This document shows positions 8,242-16,555 of a stretch of DNA of 64,000 bases, piece by piece. Both the position numbers and the translations under genes were made by a program. The notes beneath the pieces are model-generated. The model worked only from the letters and a program-made list of their open reading frames with translations, did no database searches and was not told the origin of the DNA. Numbering within the stretch: the stretch's first letter is position 1; every line of letters begins with the position of its first letter. The DNA comes from Clostridia bacterium (GTDB lineage: Bacteria; Bacillota; Clostridia; Christensenellales; Borkfalkiaceae): positions 1 through 64,000 of the forward strand of contig JAFTKX010000056.1 of assembly GCA_017453045.1 (NCBI GenBank). The letters are read 5' to 3'.

Positions 8242-10227
8242 TTACGCAACTTCGGTGTAGTTGTATCTAACCGTTATTGTTTCGTTGGACTCAATTTTAT
8301 CGGCTTGTTGAATTTCGTAAACGTTTCCGTCTTCGTCAACGTAGAACGTTCCTTTTGGATAGCCACTATGTCCGTAAGGTTTAAAAATAATTCTATCGTT
8401 AAGTTCTACGTAGGTAAACGGAATGTCCGTACCTAAATCGTTCGTAACTTTAACTATTCCGTCCGTTCCAAATTCGCAAATGGCTAATTGGTTGCCGTAA
8501 ATTTGACCTAATGCGGTTTCAAATTCGGCTTTGGTTGAAGAAATTAGTGCCGCTTCATAGATATCACCGCTAAAATATTGGTCTAATATGTCGTGTTCTT
8601 TTGCGGTAACTATTAAATTCCAGTAGTAGTCGGAAACGGTTACTTCTGCGCTTGTTACTTCAAACGTTTTTCCCGCTAAGTTATTTTTAACGGTGAGCCA
8701 AGTTACAGGCATGTCGTTTGCGTCGTAATGCCATCTAATATAACTTGAGTAATCGTCAATCGTCTGCTCGCTTGCGGAGTAGAAGTAAGGGTTAACGTCT
8801 AAACAAGAGTTGTCTTTTTGAATAGACGTCCACTCGTAAGGATACTCACCGCCAAAGTAAATAAATTCAAGACTATCACAACCGTAGAAAGCGTTTTCGC
8901 CAACGGTTGCTAAATCTCTTGAAAGAACTACGTAGCCAAGCGCAGAGCAGTTTTTAAAAGCGTTTTGTCCGATAGAATTTACGCCCTTGTCATAGTCGCC
9001 GTGCATAATCGCCCAAGCAAGAGACGAGCAGTTTTCAAACGCTCCGTTATCAATTTGCGTAACAGAAAGTGGAATGCGAATACTGGTTATGGTAGAGTTT
9101 GCAAAAGCCGTGCCAAAACTAACAATTCCATCTGGAACAACAACGTCGCCACTTGGCGTAGATAAAATAGAGTGAACGTTTTTATTTCGCAAATCGTATA
9201 AAACGTTGTTTCTTACGAGATAATTTGGGTTTGAAGAAGAAAGGGTTAACTTTGCGTTAGAGTCTGCAAAAGCGTTTTCTTCAAAAATCGCGTTGTCTCC
9301 GATAACGATTTCATTTATCAAACCGCTTGAAAAAGCGTAAGCGGGGATATTGGTAATCGTGTCTGGAAGAATCAATTTGTCGATTGTGGCAGAGCCTTGG
9401 TGAACGTTAGAATTAATAAAGAGAACGGGTAAGTAGTTACACGTTTCCGGTATTGTTAAAGTAGAAATAGATTGGTTATTATCTATCTTAGTTAAAGTGT
9501 AGTAAAATACGTGTTCTTCTTTGTCGTAGTCGTAAGTGCGCCCGAATTCAAAATAAAGTCCTACGTAGGTCCACTTTGCGTAAACGTCAACGTTTTGAGC
9601 AAAACTTGGTTGTAAAGCAAGTGGGGTTTGATAGTTCTCGTCTAAATACCAACCGTCAAAAACGTATCCGTCGCGATAGACGTTTTCAACTTTACCACTG
9701 GAGTAATAATTAAAGTCAACTAAAGAAGAAAGTAACGTATGCGACGCTTGGTCGTATATACCTTCGTCAGATTCAATCGAGAATTCAATCTCGGTCGAGA
9801 AACCGTCGTAACCGTGAACGGTTGCAGTATAGTTTTCATATTCCCACCATAAACCGAAAGAACCGTAATATTCGTCCCAGTTGCCGTCAGGACCTGTGTT
9901 TTTAGCGCCTTCGTAAAACATATCTTCGGTTACGGTAAATTGCTCGCCCGAACCAACCGTAAAGTCTGGGCGTTCTGATGAGTTCCACTCGTTAAAGCGA
10001 ACGCCTGCATATTGCGGATACTCAGGGGCGGTAATAACCTCGCCTATAGAGCATTGAACGTCAATTCTTTGAGGTTCGCTCGAGTCTGGTAAATCATAAG
10101 AAAAAGTAAGGAAATAGTGCTTTTCATTTTCTTTTGGTTTCTTTTTGCAACTCGTAATACACAAAACTGTTGCAAAACACAAAATTACGCTTAAAAGAGC
10201 AATTAAAAGTTTTCTTGTTTTTTTCAT
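8242..10227 (-). CDS. BspA-like leucine-rich-repeat surface lipoprotein
   Basis: 661 residues. A signal peptide with lipobox ITSC (Cys27) predicts lipid anchoring outside the membrane. After an acidic beta-rich region comes an InlB-type B repeat (about 180-220; GYVFDGWYLDENY then VDVYAKW). A tandem LRR_5/BspA block follows at about 285-475, with repeats such as IPETCNYLPV, LILPDTITNIPAYAF and IRIPLSVTQIDNGAFENC. A C-terminal beta domain ends the protein. Such proteins bind host or polymer surfaces in gut bacteria; the ligand here is unknown. ATG follows AGGGGG. No operon partner. Confidence 0.85.
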   Translation of the reverse strand: MKKTRKLLIALLSVILCFATVLCITSCKKKPKENEKHYFLTFSYDLPDSSEPQRIDVQCSIGEVITAPEYPQYAGVRFNEWNSSERPDFTVGSGEQFTVTEDMFYEGAKNTGPDGNWDEYYGSFGLWWEYENYTATVHGYDGFSTEIEFSIESDEGIYDQASHTLLSSLVDFNYYSSGKVENVYRDGYVFDGWYLDENYQTPLALQPSFAQNVDVYAKWTYVGLYFEFGRTYDYDKEEHVFYYTLTKIDNNQSISTLTIPETCNYLPVLFINSNVHQGSATIDKLILPDTITNIPAYAFSSGLINEIVIGDNAIFEENAFADSNAKLTLSSSNPNYLVRNNVLYDLRNKNVHSILSTPSGDVVVPDGIVSFGTAFANSTITSIRIPLSVTQIDNGAFENCSSLAWAIMHGDYDKGVNSIGQNAFKNCSALGYVVLSRDLATVGENAFYGCDSLEFIYFGGEYPYEWTSIQKDNSCLDVNPYFYSASEQTIDDYSSYIRWHYDANDMPVTWLTVKNNLAGKTFEVTSAEVTVSDYYWNLIVTAKEHDILDQYFSGDIYEAALISSTKAEFETALGQIYGNQLAICEFGTDGIVKVTNDLGTDIPFTYVELNDRIIFKPYGHSGYPKGTFYVDEDGNVYEIQQADKIESNETITVRYNYTEVA

Positions 10228-10347
10228 AAAGGTTTCCCCCTAAATTTATTTCACTTATTCATTATAATAAAATTTACAAAATATTGCAAACGTAATTAAA
10301 GAAAAAGCCTACAAAGTTTGACTTTGCAGGCTCAAATTTTTCATTCT

Positions 10348-11160
10348 TTAGTCGTTTTTAACGTGAACGTCAAGTTGATTGTACGGAATTTCAATGCCGT
10401 TTGCTTCAAATTCAGTCTTAACTTTTTCCATTACGTCAAAGTAAACGTCCCAATAATCGTCGGCTTTTACCCAAACTCTTGCAACCAAGGTAATGGCGCT
10501 TGCGTCGTGTCTAACGAGTCTACACATAGGAGCGGGATCTTTTAAAGATTTCTCGTGCGCGCCTATGATAGAAAGGACGATTTCTTCGGCTTTTTTGTGG
10601 TCGTTTGCATAAGAAATGCCAAACTCAAAATCAACTCTCCTAAGGTCTTTCTTGCTATAGTTTACTATAACGTTGTTTGCAAGATTTCCGTTAGGAAGAG
10701 CAATTACTTTGTTGTCGCCCGTTCTTATATAGGTGTATATAAGGTGTATGTCTTCAACCGTGCCCGAAACGCCTTGCGCTTCGATATAATCGTCAACTCT
10801 AAACGGACGAAGAAGAATAATAAGCACACCGCCTGCAACGTTTGCAAGCGAGCCTTGAAGAGCAAGACCAACGCCTACGCCGGCAGTAGCGATTACCGCT
10901 GCAACACCCGAGGTGTCAAGACCAAGGTAGCCCAAAAGAGCCAAAACAACCAAGATTTTTAAACCCAAGTTTAAAATGTAGCAAATTGTCTTTCCAATGG
11001 TTTTATCAACGTTTTTCTTGGTAAAGGTTTTTCTAAGCCCCCTTACTATAAAGCCGATAATGATAAAGGAAAGAATTAACACAACGAAGGCAATTAAGAT
11101 TTTTAAGCCTTCGGTCGAACACCAGTTAATGACGTTCGTCAAGATTTGTTCCCAATCCAT
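10348..11160 (-). CDS. mscS: MscS-family mechanosensitive channel
   Basis: About 270 residues. Three N-terminal membrane helices precede the pore helix and hinge, seen as GVGVGLALQGSLANVAGGVLI, followed by the PFRVDDYIE beta domain and NGNLANNVIVNYS; this order is diagnostic for small MscS channels. It releases solutes under hypo-osmotic shock. The start is ATG 11160, with AAGGAG 8 nt upstream; the longer frame beginning at 11190 lacks a ribosome site. Monocistronic, divergent from the YlmH gene. Confidence 0.9.
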   Translation of the reverse strand: MDWEQILTNVINWCSTEGLKILIAFVVLILSFIIIGFIVRGLRKTFTKKNVDKTIGKTICYILNLGLKILVVLALLGYLGLDTSGVAAVIATAGVGVGLALQGSLANVAGGVLIILLRPFRVDDYIEAQGVSGTVEDIHLIYTYIRTGDNKVIALPNGNLANNVIVNYSKKDLRRVDFEFGISYANDHKKAEEIVLSIIGAHEKSLKDPAPMCRLVRHDASAITLVARVWVKADDYWDVYFDVMEKVKTEFEANGIEIPYNQLDVHVKND

Positions 11161-11291
11161 AGTAAAACTCCTTATTTTATGACAAAGCATATTCTAACAA
11201 ATATTTTATCACTTTTTATACTTCTTGTAAAGTTATGACAAACGTTAACAGCCGATTTTATGTGAAAAATAGTTGAAAAAAGTAAAAACGA

Positions 11292-11326
11292 TAGACTTTT
11301 AAGGGTAATAATGATAAAATCTACCT
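11292..11326 (+). promoter_or_regulatory. Promoter directly abutting the ylmH start (leaderless candidate)
   Basis: TAGACT 11292-11297, 17 bp, TAAAAT 11315-11320, then six bases and the ATG at 11327. Transcription is predicted to begin at or next to the start codon, and no Shine-Dalgarno sequence is correctly placed. Confidence 0.5.
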
Positions 11327-12070
11327 ATGATTAGTGAAGATAGAAAAAATAGAATAAAAGAACTTGAAAGCCGAAGTCAAACGCGTCGAATTTTCGTTTT
11401 TTCGGACTTTTTAAGCCCATCGTCGATAGCCGACGCCACGGATATGCTTAAAAAGGGCAGTCTTACGGTTTTCGGCGGAGCGGACTTTACCGAAAGAAAG
11501 ATGATTCGTTTTGGCAACGCCGACGAGTTGGGCTACGACGAGCCTTTTCCGATAGCCGTTTTAAAAATTACTTTAACGGGCGGGAAATTCGCTACGCCCA
11601 TATCTCATAGGGACGTTTTAGGGGCGGTTACCGCTCTTGGCATAGAAAGGCAAAAGTTGGGCGATATGTTCGTTATCGAAGGTTTTGCTTACGTTTTAGC
11701 CGACAAGACCGTCGCAAAACTGATACTTTCGGATTTAAGGTCGATAGGCAGAAATAACGTTTTAGTAGAAGAAGTTTCTTATCTGCCAAAAGACCTTGCG
11801 CCAAAGACTGAAACCTTGCGTTTTTCAGTTTCGTCAAATAGGGCGGACGGGATAATTTGCAAGGTGTTTAACCTTTCGAGAGAAGACTCGAAAACTCTTT
11901 TTCAAAAGGAACTCGTTTTAATTAACGGCAAAGCAATCTCAAACCCGTCAAGACAACTTAAAGAGAGCGAGACGGTTGCTGTTCGGGGGTTCGGTAAATT
12001 CATTTTTGTTAAGGAAGACGGTTTAAGTAAAAAGAATAAACCTTACGTTGAAATAGAATTGTTTGTATAA
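11327..12070 (+). CDS. ylmH: YlmH-type S4-domain RNA-binding protein
   Basis: 247 residues with the YlmH arrangement: an N-terminal mixed domain, the signature ISHRDVLGAVTALGIERQKLGD (about residues 90-110), and a C-terminal S4 RNA-binding fold (about 175-245). YlmH proteins bind ribosomal 50S-peptidyl-tRNA complexes and have been linked to stalled-ribosome quality control and cell division gene clusters. Here it stands alone rather than in the division cluster. ATG lies six bases after a -10 box, so the mRNA may be leaderless. The assignment is strong. Confidence 0.85.
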   Translation: MISEDRKNRIKELESRSQTRRIFVFSDFLSPSSIADATDMLKKGSLTVFGGADFTERKMIRFGNADELGYDEPFPIAVLKITLTGGKFATPISHRDVLGAVTALGIERQKLGDMFVIEGFAYVLADKTVAKLILSDLRSIGRNNVLVEEVSYLPKDLAPKTETLRFSVSSNRADGIICKVFNLSREDSKTLFQKELVLINGKAISNPSRQLKESETVAVRGFGKFIFVKEDGLSKKNKPYVEIELFV

Positions 12071-12101
12071 AAAAGGCTACGCGGACAAGCGTAGCCGTTT
12101 T
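12070..12101. terminator. Terminator after ylmH
   Basis: GGCTACGC 12075-12082 pairs with GCGTAGCC 12089-12096 around a six-base loop, followed by GTTTT. A-rich on the other side, so it can also act on transcripts from the convergent WYL gene. Confidence 0.75.
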
Positions 12102-12118
12102 GACCTTAAATTTAAAAC

Positions 12119-12130
12119 AATCGACTTATA
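12119..12130 (-). repeat. Dispersed post-stop word
   Basis: Minus-strand TATAAGTCGATT, lying 7 nt past the stop of the WYL gene in its sense orientation. Confidence 0.55.
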
Positions 12131-12136
12131 TGGCGA

Positions 12137-13060
12137 TTAATATAGATTGAAAACTTCTTTCGCGGAGCGTAATACACCATCTTTTAAACTTGCGGGAGCA
12201 AGAACTTTTACCTTTGAGCCAAAACTTAAAATCTTTGAAATTAACCAGTTGTTTACGGGTAAACTCACTTCGGCAATCAGTTGTCCGCTTGATGAAAAAA
12301 CGCTGTTTACGCCAAGCCATTCTTCGATTTCCGATTTTGCCGATTTTTCGATTTGTAAGCGTACGAGTTCGCTTTCGAGATTTTCAAACCAACGCCCCGT
12401 AGTTAGAGCCGAAAGGTCAACCCTTCTTTTTTCAAAAGTTTCGTCTTTTACGTCGGCAAAGGTCATGCGCGAGAGTTTGAACATTCTAAAAGCGTTTCGC
12501 ATATTACAAAATGCGTAAACGTACCAAACGCCTTGCTTTAGAATAATGACGTGTGGCTCTATTTTTCTTACAGTTTCTTTGCCGTTTCCGTCAACGTAGC
12601 CGATAACCGTTTTTTTGCAGTCGTCAATGGCGTTTGAAATTATCGACGCGACGTTTCTCGCATTGTCGTTTCCGTGCCAAGACGAGCCGTCTATAATAAG
12701 GTTACCCGTTTTAACGTCAACCAAGTTTTCTGCGGGTTTTTTAATTGAAGAAAGTTTGTCTATCGCGCTTTCTATCGCCTTGCTTTGCACGCTCTCGTTA
12801 TACCCCTTAAGTGTGGCTATAACCGCATTAAACTCCTTTTCGGTCATAAAACTTGCGGGTAGTTTGTAAGAATCTGCAATATAAAAACCGCCGTTTCTAC
12901 CGGGGTCGGCAATGACGGGAACGTTCGCCAAACTCATTGCGTCTAAATATCTCATAACCGTACGGGTAGAAACGTCAAATCTTTGCGCGATATACTTTGC
13001 CGAAACTTTACCCTTTGAAAGTAGCAAAAAGAGAATTTTTATCATTATTTCGTATTTCAT
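12137..13060 (-). CDS. HTH-WYL transcriptional regulator (YafY type)
   Basis: 307 residues. An N-terminal HTH_11 domain (about 1-60; VSAKYIAQRFDVSTRTVMRYLDAM then GRNGGFYI) is followed by a WYL effector domain (about 140-220) and a C-terminal WCX-like region. These are usually repressors or activators responding to nucleotides, DNA damage or metabolites. AAGGA precedes the ATG. A TGACA-N5-TGTCA palindrome in its own promoter suggests autoregulation. No adjacent target gene is co-oriented, so the regulon is unknown. Confidence 0.85.
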   Translation of the reverse strand: MKYEIMIKILFLLLSKGKVSAKYIAQRFDVSTRTVMRYLDAMSLANVPVIADPGRNGGFYIADSYKLPASFMTEKEFNAVIATLKGYNESVQSKAIESAIDKLSSIKKPAENLVDVKTGNLIIDGSSWHGNDNARNVASIISNAIDDCKKTVIGYVDGNGKETVRKIEPHVIILKQGVWYVYAFCNMRNAFRMFKLSRMTFADVKDETFEKRRVDLSALTTGRWFENLESELVRLQIEKSAKSEIEEWLGVNSVFSSSGQLIAEVSLPVNNWLISKILSFGSKVKVLAPASLKDGVLRSAKEVFNLY

Positions 13061-13073
13061 AAAATTTCATCCT

Positions 13074-13120
13074 TGACAGTTCTTGTCATATATTTTAAAC
13101 TAAACGGCAATGTGTTGGCA
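13074..13120 (-). promoter_or_regulatory. Promoter and palindromic operator of the WYL gene
   Basis: Operator TGACA 13074-13078, five bases, TGTCA 13084-13088. The minus-strand -10 TAAAAT is 13092-13097, with a weak -35 TGCCAA 13115-13120 at 17 bp. The palindrome sits at the predicted transcription start, the expected place for an autorepressor site. Confidence 0.5.
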
Positions 13121-13140
13121 AGTAAAAATAGAAAAAATTT

Positions 13141-13169
13141 ACGGCGTGGCAAAATTATTGCCACGCCGT
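13141..13169 (-). terminator. Terminator after the zinc-ribbon gene
   Basis: Perfect 12-bp stem ACGGCGTGGCAA / TTGCCACGCCGT around five bases, with a run of T on the minus strand. Confidence 0.8.
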
Positions 13170-13183
13170 TAAAATGCGTAAAA

Positions 13184-13654
13184 TTATCTAAGTGTAGGAC
13201 CGTTTTTGCGTTGCTCGGGGCGAGAAAGAGACGAGTCCGACTTTCTGTCGTTATTTACGTCGCCGTCCATATCCGAAATCGTGCCCGATATTTCGCCTTC
13301 GTTTCCGCAAGGAATACATTTAAAACGTTTTCCGCCTTCTGGAAAACAAGTGAGTTCGCCACACGAACCGCATTTTACAAAACTTTTATTTCCGCAAAAC
13401 GGACATTTCATATCGCCTATAAAAAACGCTCCTTTAACGTGCTTTTTTGGCGGATTGTAAGTAGTCGTCGTTGGTTTTGAAGAAAACGCCAAGCCTAATT
13501 TCTGAAAAAACGACTGTTTTTGCGCCGGTTTTTCGGGTGGGAGCGGTTTTGCTTCCATCGAGTACCATTCTTCGCTTTTTAGTTCTTCAAAAACGGCGAT
13601 AAACGCGCCCTTTCCCGTTTGGCAATACATTTTAGTTTCCATCTTTTGTCCCAT
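13184..13654 (-). CDS. Zinc-ribbon protein resembling the TerY C-terminal domain
   Basis: 156 residues. An N-terminal stretch contains WYSMEAKPLPP (about 30-40). A central low-complexity proline/threonine linker follows. A tandem zinc ribbon then carries CPFCGNKSFVKCGSCG and, after FPEGGKRFK, CIPCGNEGEISG (about 85-130). The pairing of CxxC knuckles resembles the TerY-C metal-binding domain of tellurite/stress clusters, but no vWA, kinase or phosphatase partner gene is nearby. The charged C-terminus is probably disordered. ATG has GGGGG 8 nt upstream. The fold is clear; the role is unknown. Confidence 0.6.
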   Translation of the reverse strand: MGQKMETKMYCQTGKGAFIAVFEELKSEEWYSMEAKPLPPEKPAQKQSFFQKLGLAFSSKPTTTTYNPPKKHVKGAFFIGDMKCPFCGNKSFVKCGSCGELTCFPEGGKRFKCIPCGNEGEISGTISDMDGDVNNDRKSDSSLSRPEQRKNGPTLR

Positions 13655-13744
13655 ATCTTTATCCCCCTAATGCTTATGAATAAATTGTAACATAGTTAGT
13701 TTTCTTTCGTCAAGGGCAAAGAAAAATATTTTTTTAAAATTTAC

Positions 13745-13773
13745 TTTACAATTAGTCTTTTTAGGTGTAAAAT
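13745..13773 (+). promoter_or_regulatory. Promoter of the 232-aa protein
   Basis: TTTACA 13745-13750, 17 bp, TAAAAT 13768-13773, followed by AAAGGAG ahead of the ATG at 13811. Confidence 0.6.
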
Positions 13774-13810
13774 TAAATAAAAGGAATAAACTCTTAAAGG
13801 AGAAACAGTT

Positions 13811-14509
13811 ATGGCTAATAAACATACACATATTTACGTTGGTAAAGCAAGTGTTACGGATTGGGGCAAAAAAGATATGGAAGAACGCGGGATTGCAATT
13901 GAAAGTACAACTTTTGCATCTGTCGCTAAGAAAACCAAAATTCACGGATACGAAAACTATTGCGCTATTGAACAAAACGGTAGGGTTTTAGGTCGCGAAG
14001 AAAAGCACTCAATGGCGTCTTGGGTAAAAGATATTGAAACTTTAGCGCCAAACCTTAAAGCGTCTTTCTTTGGTCTTGGCTCTTATAAAAACGTAACCGT
14101 AACGGGCGTTAACTCAAGGGGAACTAAACAAAACGTAAGCACGTCCGCAAAGAGCGCTAACGGCATTACTTGTTATTTTAACGCAACCGTAACCGTTTAT
14201 TTAGGTCCTATCGACATTAAGAAATTTAGATCTTGGATGGCTGAGTGGGGACATAAGTTCGGCTTAAAGAAAAAGGGTAACGTTTGGATTTCTAAGGCAG
14301 AGTGGCAAAACTTTATTATGAAAATGCTCGTTCCTTTCTGCGTAGATTCTTCGGTAAAGACTATGGACGCTCCAAAGACCAACCCAACTTTCAACATGAC
14401 TAAAACTAACGCTAAAATAGTTTACGAAGAAGTTGAAAAGATGATGAAGAGTTACTTGCTCAAAAACTTAGGTCTTGAAGTTTCAGTTTATTTCGACTCA
14501 ACTCTTTAA
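13811..14509 (+). CDS. Unknown 232-aa protein, probably well expressed
   Basis: Not recognised. There is no signal peptide or membrane segment. It is lysine-, serine- and threonine-rich, with beta-prone stretches (for example KNVTVTGVNSRGTKQNVSTS, about 98-117) and a C-terminal helical part rich in Lys and Met. The N-terminus MANKHTHIYVGKASVTDWGK lacks a known motif. It has its own promoter, a strong AAAGGAG site and a good terminator. Codons lean to those of abundant proteins (AAC, GGT, AAA). It is divergent from the zinc-ribbon gene, which may be only a neighbour. A structural or substrate-binding cytoplasmic protein is possible but unsupported. Confidence 0.7.
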   Translation: MANKHTHIYVGKASVTDWGKKDMEERGIAIESTTFASVAKKTKIHGYENYCAIEQNGRVLGREEKHSMASWVKDIETLAPNLKASFFGLGSYKNVTVTGVNSRGTKQNVSTSAKSANGITCYFNATVTVYLGPIDIKKFRSWMAEWGHKFGLKKKGNVWISKAEWQNFIMKMLVPFCVDSSVKTMDAPKTNPTFNMTKTNAKIVYEEVEKMMKSYLLKNLGLEVSVYFDSTL

Positions 14510-14525
14510 TAGTTGGTAAAAAACA

Positions 14526-14556
14526 AAGCAGTTTCCTTTCGGAGACTGCTTTTTAT
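14526..14556 (+). terminator. Terminator after the 232-aa protein gene
   Basis: AAAGCAGTTTCC / GGAGACTGCTTT hairpin with a TTTC loop and trailing T run. Confidence 0.8.
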
Positions 14557-14680
14557 ATCAAAAAAGAGTAATTGGCAAACTTTTTTTATCTACCAACTCT
14601 ATTATACCATAGATTTATATGAACTTCTTTTTCTCTTAAAGTGTTGGGGTTAAAAGTATAATTCACCCGTAACAAAAATA

Positions 14681-14711
14681 AAAAGGTAGACTTCACGTCT
14701 ACCTTTTTTAT
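14681..14711 (-). terminator. Terminator of tRNA-Thr
   Basis: AAAAGGTAGAC 14681-14691 pairs with GTCTACCTTTT 14697-14707, immediately downstream of the tRNA on the minus strand. Confidence 0.75.
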
Positions 14712-14712
14712 G

Positions 14713-14788
14713 TGGAGCTGGTGATCAGACTTGAACTGACGACCTGCTGATTACGAATCAGCTGCTCTACCGACTGAGCCACACCAGC
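14713..14788 (-). tRNA. tRNA-Thr (anticodon CGT)
   Basis: Full cloverleaf, 76 nt with encoded CCA. Acceptor GCTGGTG/CACCAGC, D stem GCTC/GAGC, anticodon stem GCTGA/TCAGC with loop TTCGTAA giving CGT, and T arm GTCAG-TTCAAGT-CTGAT. All stems pair. Reads ACG codons. A minus-strand promoter TTGATA-17-TATAAT lies just upstream. Confidence 0.97.
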
Positions 14789-14807
14789 ATTTTTATTGAC
14801 TTTTAAT

Positions 14808-14836
14808 ATTATATCATATAAAATAAGTTTTATCAA
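14808..14836 (-). promoter_or_regulatory. Promoter of tRNA-Thr
   Basis: Minus strand: TTGATA (14831-14836), 17 bp, TATAAT (14808-14813), about 20 nt before the tRNA 5' end. Confidence 0.65.
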
Positions 14837-14896
14837 GGATTTTGGCAACGATTTTTTGCTATAAAATAATAAAATTTGAAAAGGGGGCGCGTGAAA

Positions 14897-15199
14897 GTGT
14901 CGTTTTTTGAAAAAGTATATTTGCTTTTGAAAACTATTCCAAGGGGTAAGGTGACGACTTACGGCGATATTGCAAGAGCGATAGGCGCGCCTAAAAGTTC
15001 AAGGGCGGTGGGCTATGCTTTGCACGCTAATCCCGATCCCCAAAATATTCCGTGTTATAAAGTAGTAAATAGAGAAGGTTACCTTGCTCCGTCGTTTGCG
15101 TTTGGTGGGGAAGACGTACAAAAGGCGCTACTTGAAAGCGAAGGAATAAAGGTCGTCGACCATAAAGTTGACCTTGAAAAATATAGGCACGAATTTTAA
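14897..15199 (+). CDS. MGMT-family (Ogt/ATL-like) DNA alkyl-repair protein
   Basis: About 100 residues, only the C-terminal alkyltransferase domain. The helix-turn-helix GKVTTYGDIARAIG and SSRAVGYALHANP are followed by the active-site loop IPCYKVVNREG, in which the cysteine is kept and Tyr-Lys replace the usual His-Arg. Short stand-alone versions are common in Clostridia and are annotated as MGMT-family; whether they transfer alkyl groups or only flag lesions is unsettled. GTG 14897 is preferred because AAGGGGG lies 9 nt upstream; GTG 14891 and TTG 14876 are too close to or before it. Confidence 0.8.
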   Translation: MSFFEKVYLLLKTIPRGKVTTYGDIARAIGAPKSSRAVGYALHANPDPQNIPCYKVVNREGYLAPSFAFGGEDVQKALLESEGIKVVDHKVDLEKYRHEF

Positions 15200-15228
15200 G
15201 CGAACACAAAAACCACCGTTTTCATATA

Positions 15229-15567
15229 ATGAAAAGTAGGTTGGTTAGGTGTATGCCCGTTTTAAAATGGTTAAAAATAGTAACGAGCGGTCTTTTCGCA
15301 ACGCACGAAAGACCGATTTTTTTGCTTTTAGACGAAAATTCGCAAGATTTTGCAAGCGCTATTTGTAAATTTATTGCGTTTTTGGGTGGCGACGTCGTTA
15401 GGCTTTGCGAAAAAGATTCGGTTTCGTCAAAAGATTATCTTTTTTACGACGGGGTGTTTACCGTAAGTTCAACCAAAAAACACGTCGCTTTAGTTTTTAA
15501 AAGACAAAAAGGTCAAAAAAAGAAGATTTATCGTAAAATTTTCCCTATTAGATATTTTGCCGTTTAA
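15229..15567 (+). CDS. Small unknown protein, basic C-terminus
   Basis: Up to 112 residues; not recognised. There is a hydrophobic central helix (FASAICKFIAFLGGDVVRL) and a very basic tail (KRQKGQKKKIYRKIF). The start is uncertain: ATG 15229 has no ribosome site, and ATG 15253 (MPVLKWLK) follows a weak TTAGGTG. Codon choice matches the surrounding genes, which supports it being real. It lies 29 nt after the MGMT-family gene and may be co-transcribed. Confidence 0.45.
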   Translation: MKSRLVRCMPVLKWLKIVTSGLFATHERPIFLLLDENSQDFASAICKFIAFLGGDVVRLCEKDSVSSKDYLFYDGVFTVSSTKKHVALVFKRQKGQKKKIYRKIFPIRYFAV

Positions 15568-15777
15568 AACAAAAAAGTACACTAAAAGATACGAAACTTG
15601 TAAAAAAAGACACAAATTGAAAATGAAAAACTAAATAATTTACAAATTTCTACCAAAGGTTTATCATTAAGTTGTCAATTGACGAGATTGACTGATGTAG
15701 CTCATCATTTTCCCCCTTATCATATATTTTTCAAAGAGCAGTTTGCGAAGAGTTCGCGAACTGCTCTTTGAGTTTTT
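15568..15777. other. Non-coding stretch ending in a long hairpin
   Basis: A-rich sequence without a supported ORF. It ends with a hairpin at 15732-15770: CAAAGAGCAGTT pairs with AACTGCTCTTTG, and an inner GCGAA/TTCGC continues the stem. GTTTTT follows, so this is probably the terminator of the preceding genes. Confidence 0.65.
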
Positions 15778-16437
15778 AAAGGGTTATCTACTTCGCAATA
15801 CGGCGTTTCTGCAAGTAATTTACGACTGGGATGACCGACAAGGTCTATCCCACCCGCAAATTCCATGCGAGCCTTGTTTTGCTCGCATCTAACCCTTTAA
15901 TTTAAACTGCTATCTACTTCGCAATACTGCGTTTTTATTTATTGTCACTCTGGCAGTCGCCCTAAAGGGCGACAATAGAGTCTCCCTTTAGAGTGCGTGC
16001 TTTTAAAAAGAGATTCTATAATTTTTCTTTGAAAAATTGCAACTCGTCGAAGTTCTAAACCCTTGCAGGTCGTATGGGAGGGGCTTGCCCCTCCTGCAAA
16101 ACGATAAAGAACGAGATTCTATTGTCGGCTACGCAGACTGCCAGAATGACAATAGAAAAAGTAGTTGTTTTATACTCGTATAATTAAAAAATATTTCGTA
16201 GGGGAGGGGCTTGCCCCCTCCCGCAAATATAGTCCAAGCGAGATTCTATCACTTCATTGCATTTCGTTCCAGAATGACAGTAATAAAAGGTGTAAAAGTC
16301 GTAGGGGAGAGGCTTGCCCCTCCCGAAAAAGATAACGAAAGAAAGATTCAACCTTTTTTCGTAAACTGCCGAAATAACAATAGCGAAGGTCATTTCTGTT
16401 TTACTCGACAAGGCGTATCAATTTAGAAGGTATACTT
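15778..16437. repeat. Repeat cassette, copy 1 (order A-P-B-P-C-P-D)
   Basis: Block A (15778-16070) begins AAAGGGTTATCTACTTCG and contains internal repeats of CTACTTCGCAATACTGCG, a palindrome around GCCCTAAAGGGC, and CCCTTGCAGGTC. Three GC-rich palindromes of the type GGAGGGGC-TT-GCCCCTCC follow at 16077-16094, 16202-16223 and 16303-16324. Between them are block B (CGAGATTCTATTGTCGG...ATGACAATAG) and block C (CGAGATTCTATCACTTC...AATGACAG). No ORF here has coding character. A second copy lies at 17515-18066 with B and C exchanged. Confidence 0.85.
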
Positions 16438-16499
16438 GCAAAAAAGCGCGAATATATTTTCATATAAATTTTGTTAAAAGGTTATTTGTCAAAAAAGTA

Positions 16500-16528
16500 T
16501 TGCAAATTCAAGGCGTTTAGTATATAAT
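16500..16528 (+). promoter_or_regulatory. Promoter of the repeat-flanked membrane-protein gene
   Basis: TTGCAA 16500-16505, 17 bp, TATAAT 16523-16528, then AAAGGAG before the ATG. Confidence 0.7.
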
Positions 16529-16555
16529 AATTAGGTAATTATAAAGGAGTGTTTT

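Noticed and set aside
16184-16426. ORFs of about 70 codons on both strands in the repeat cassette
   Set aside because: Present only in repeat sequence, with no ribosome site or codon bias, and they run through the palindromes.
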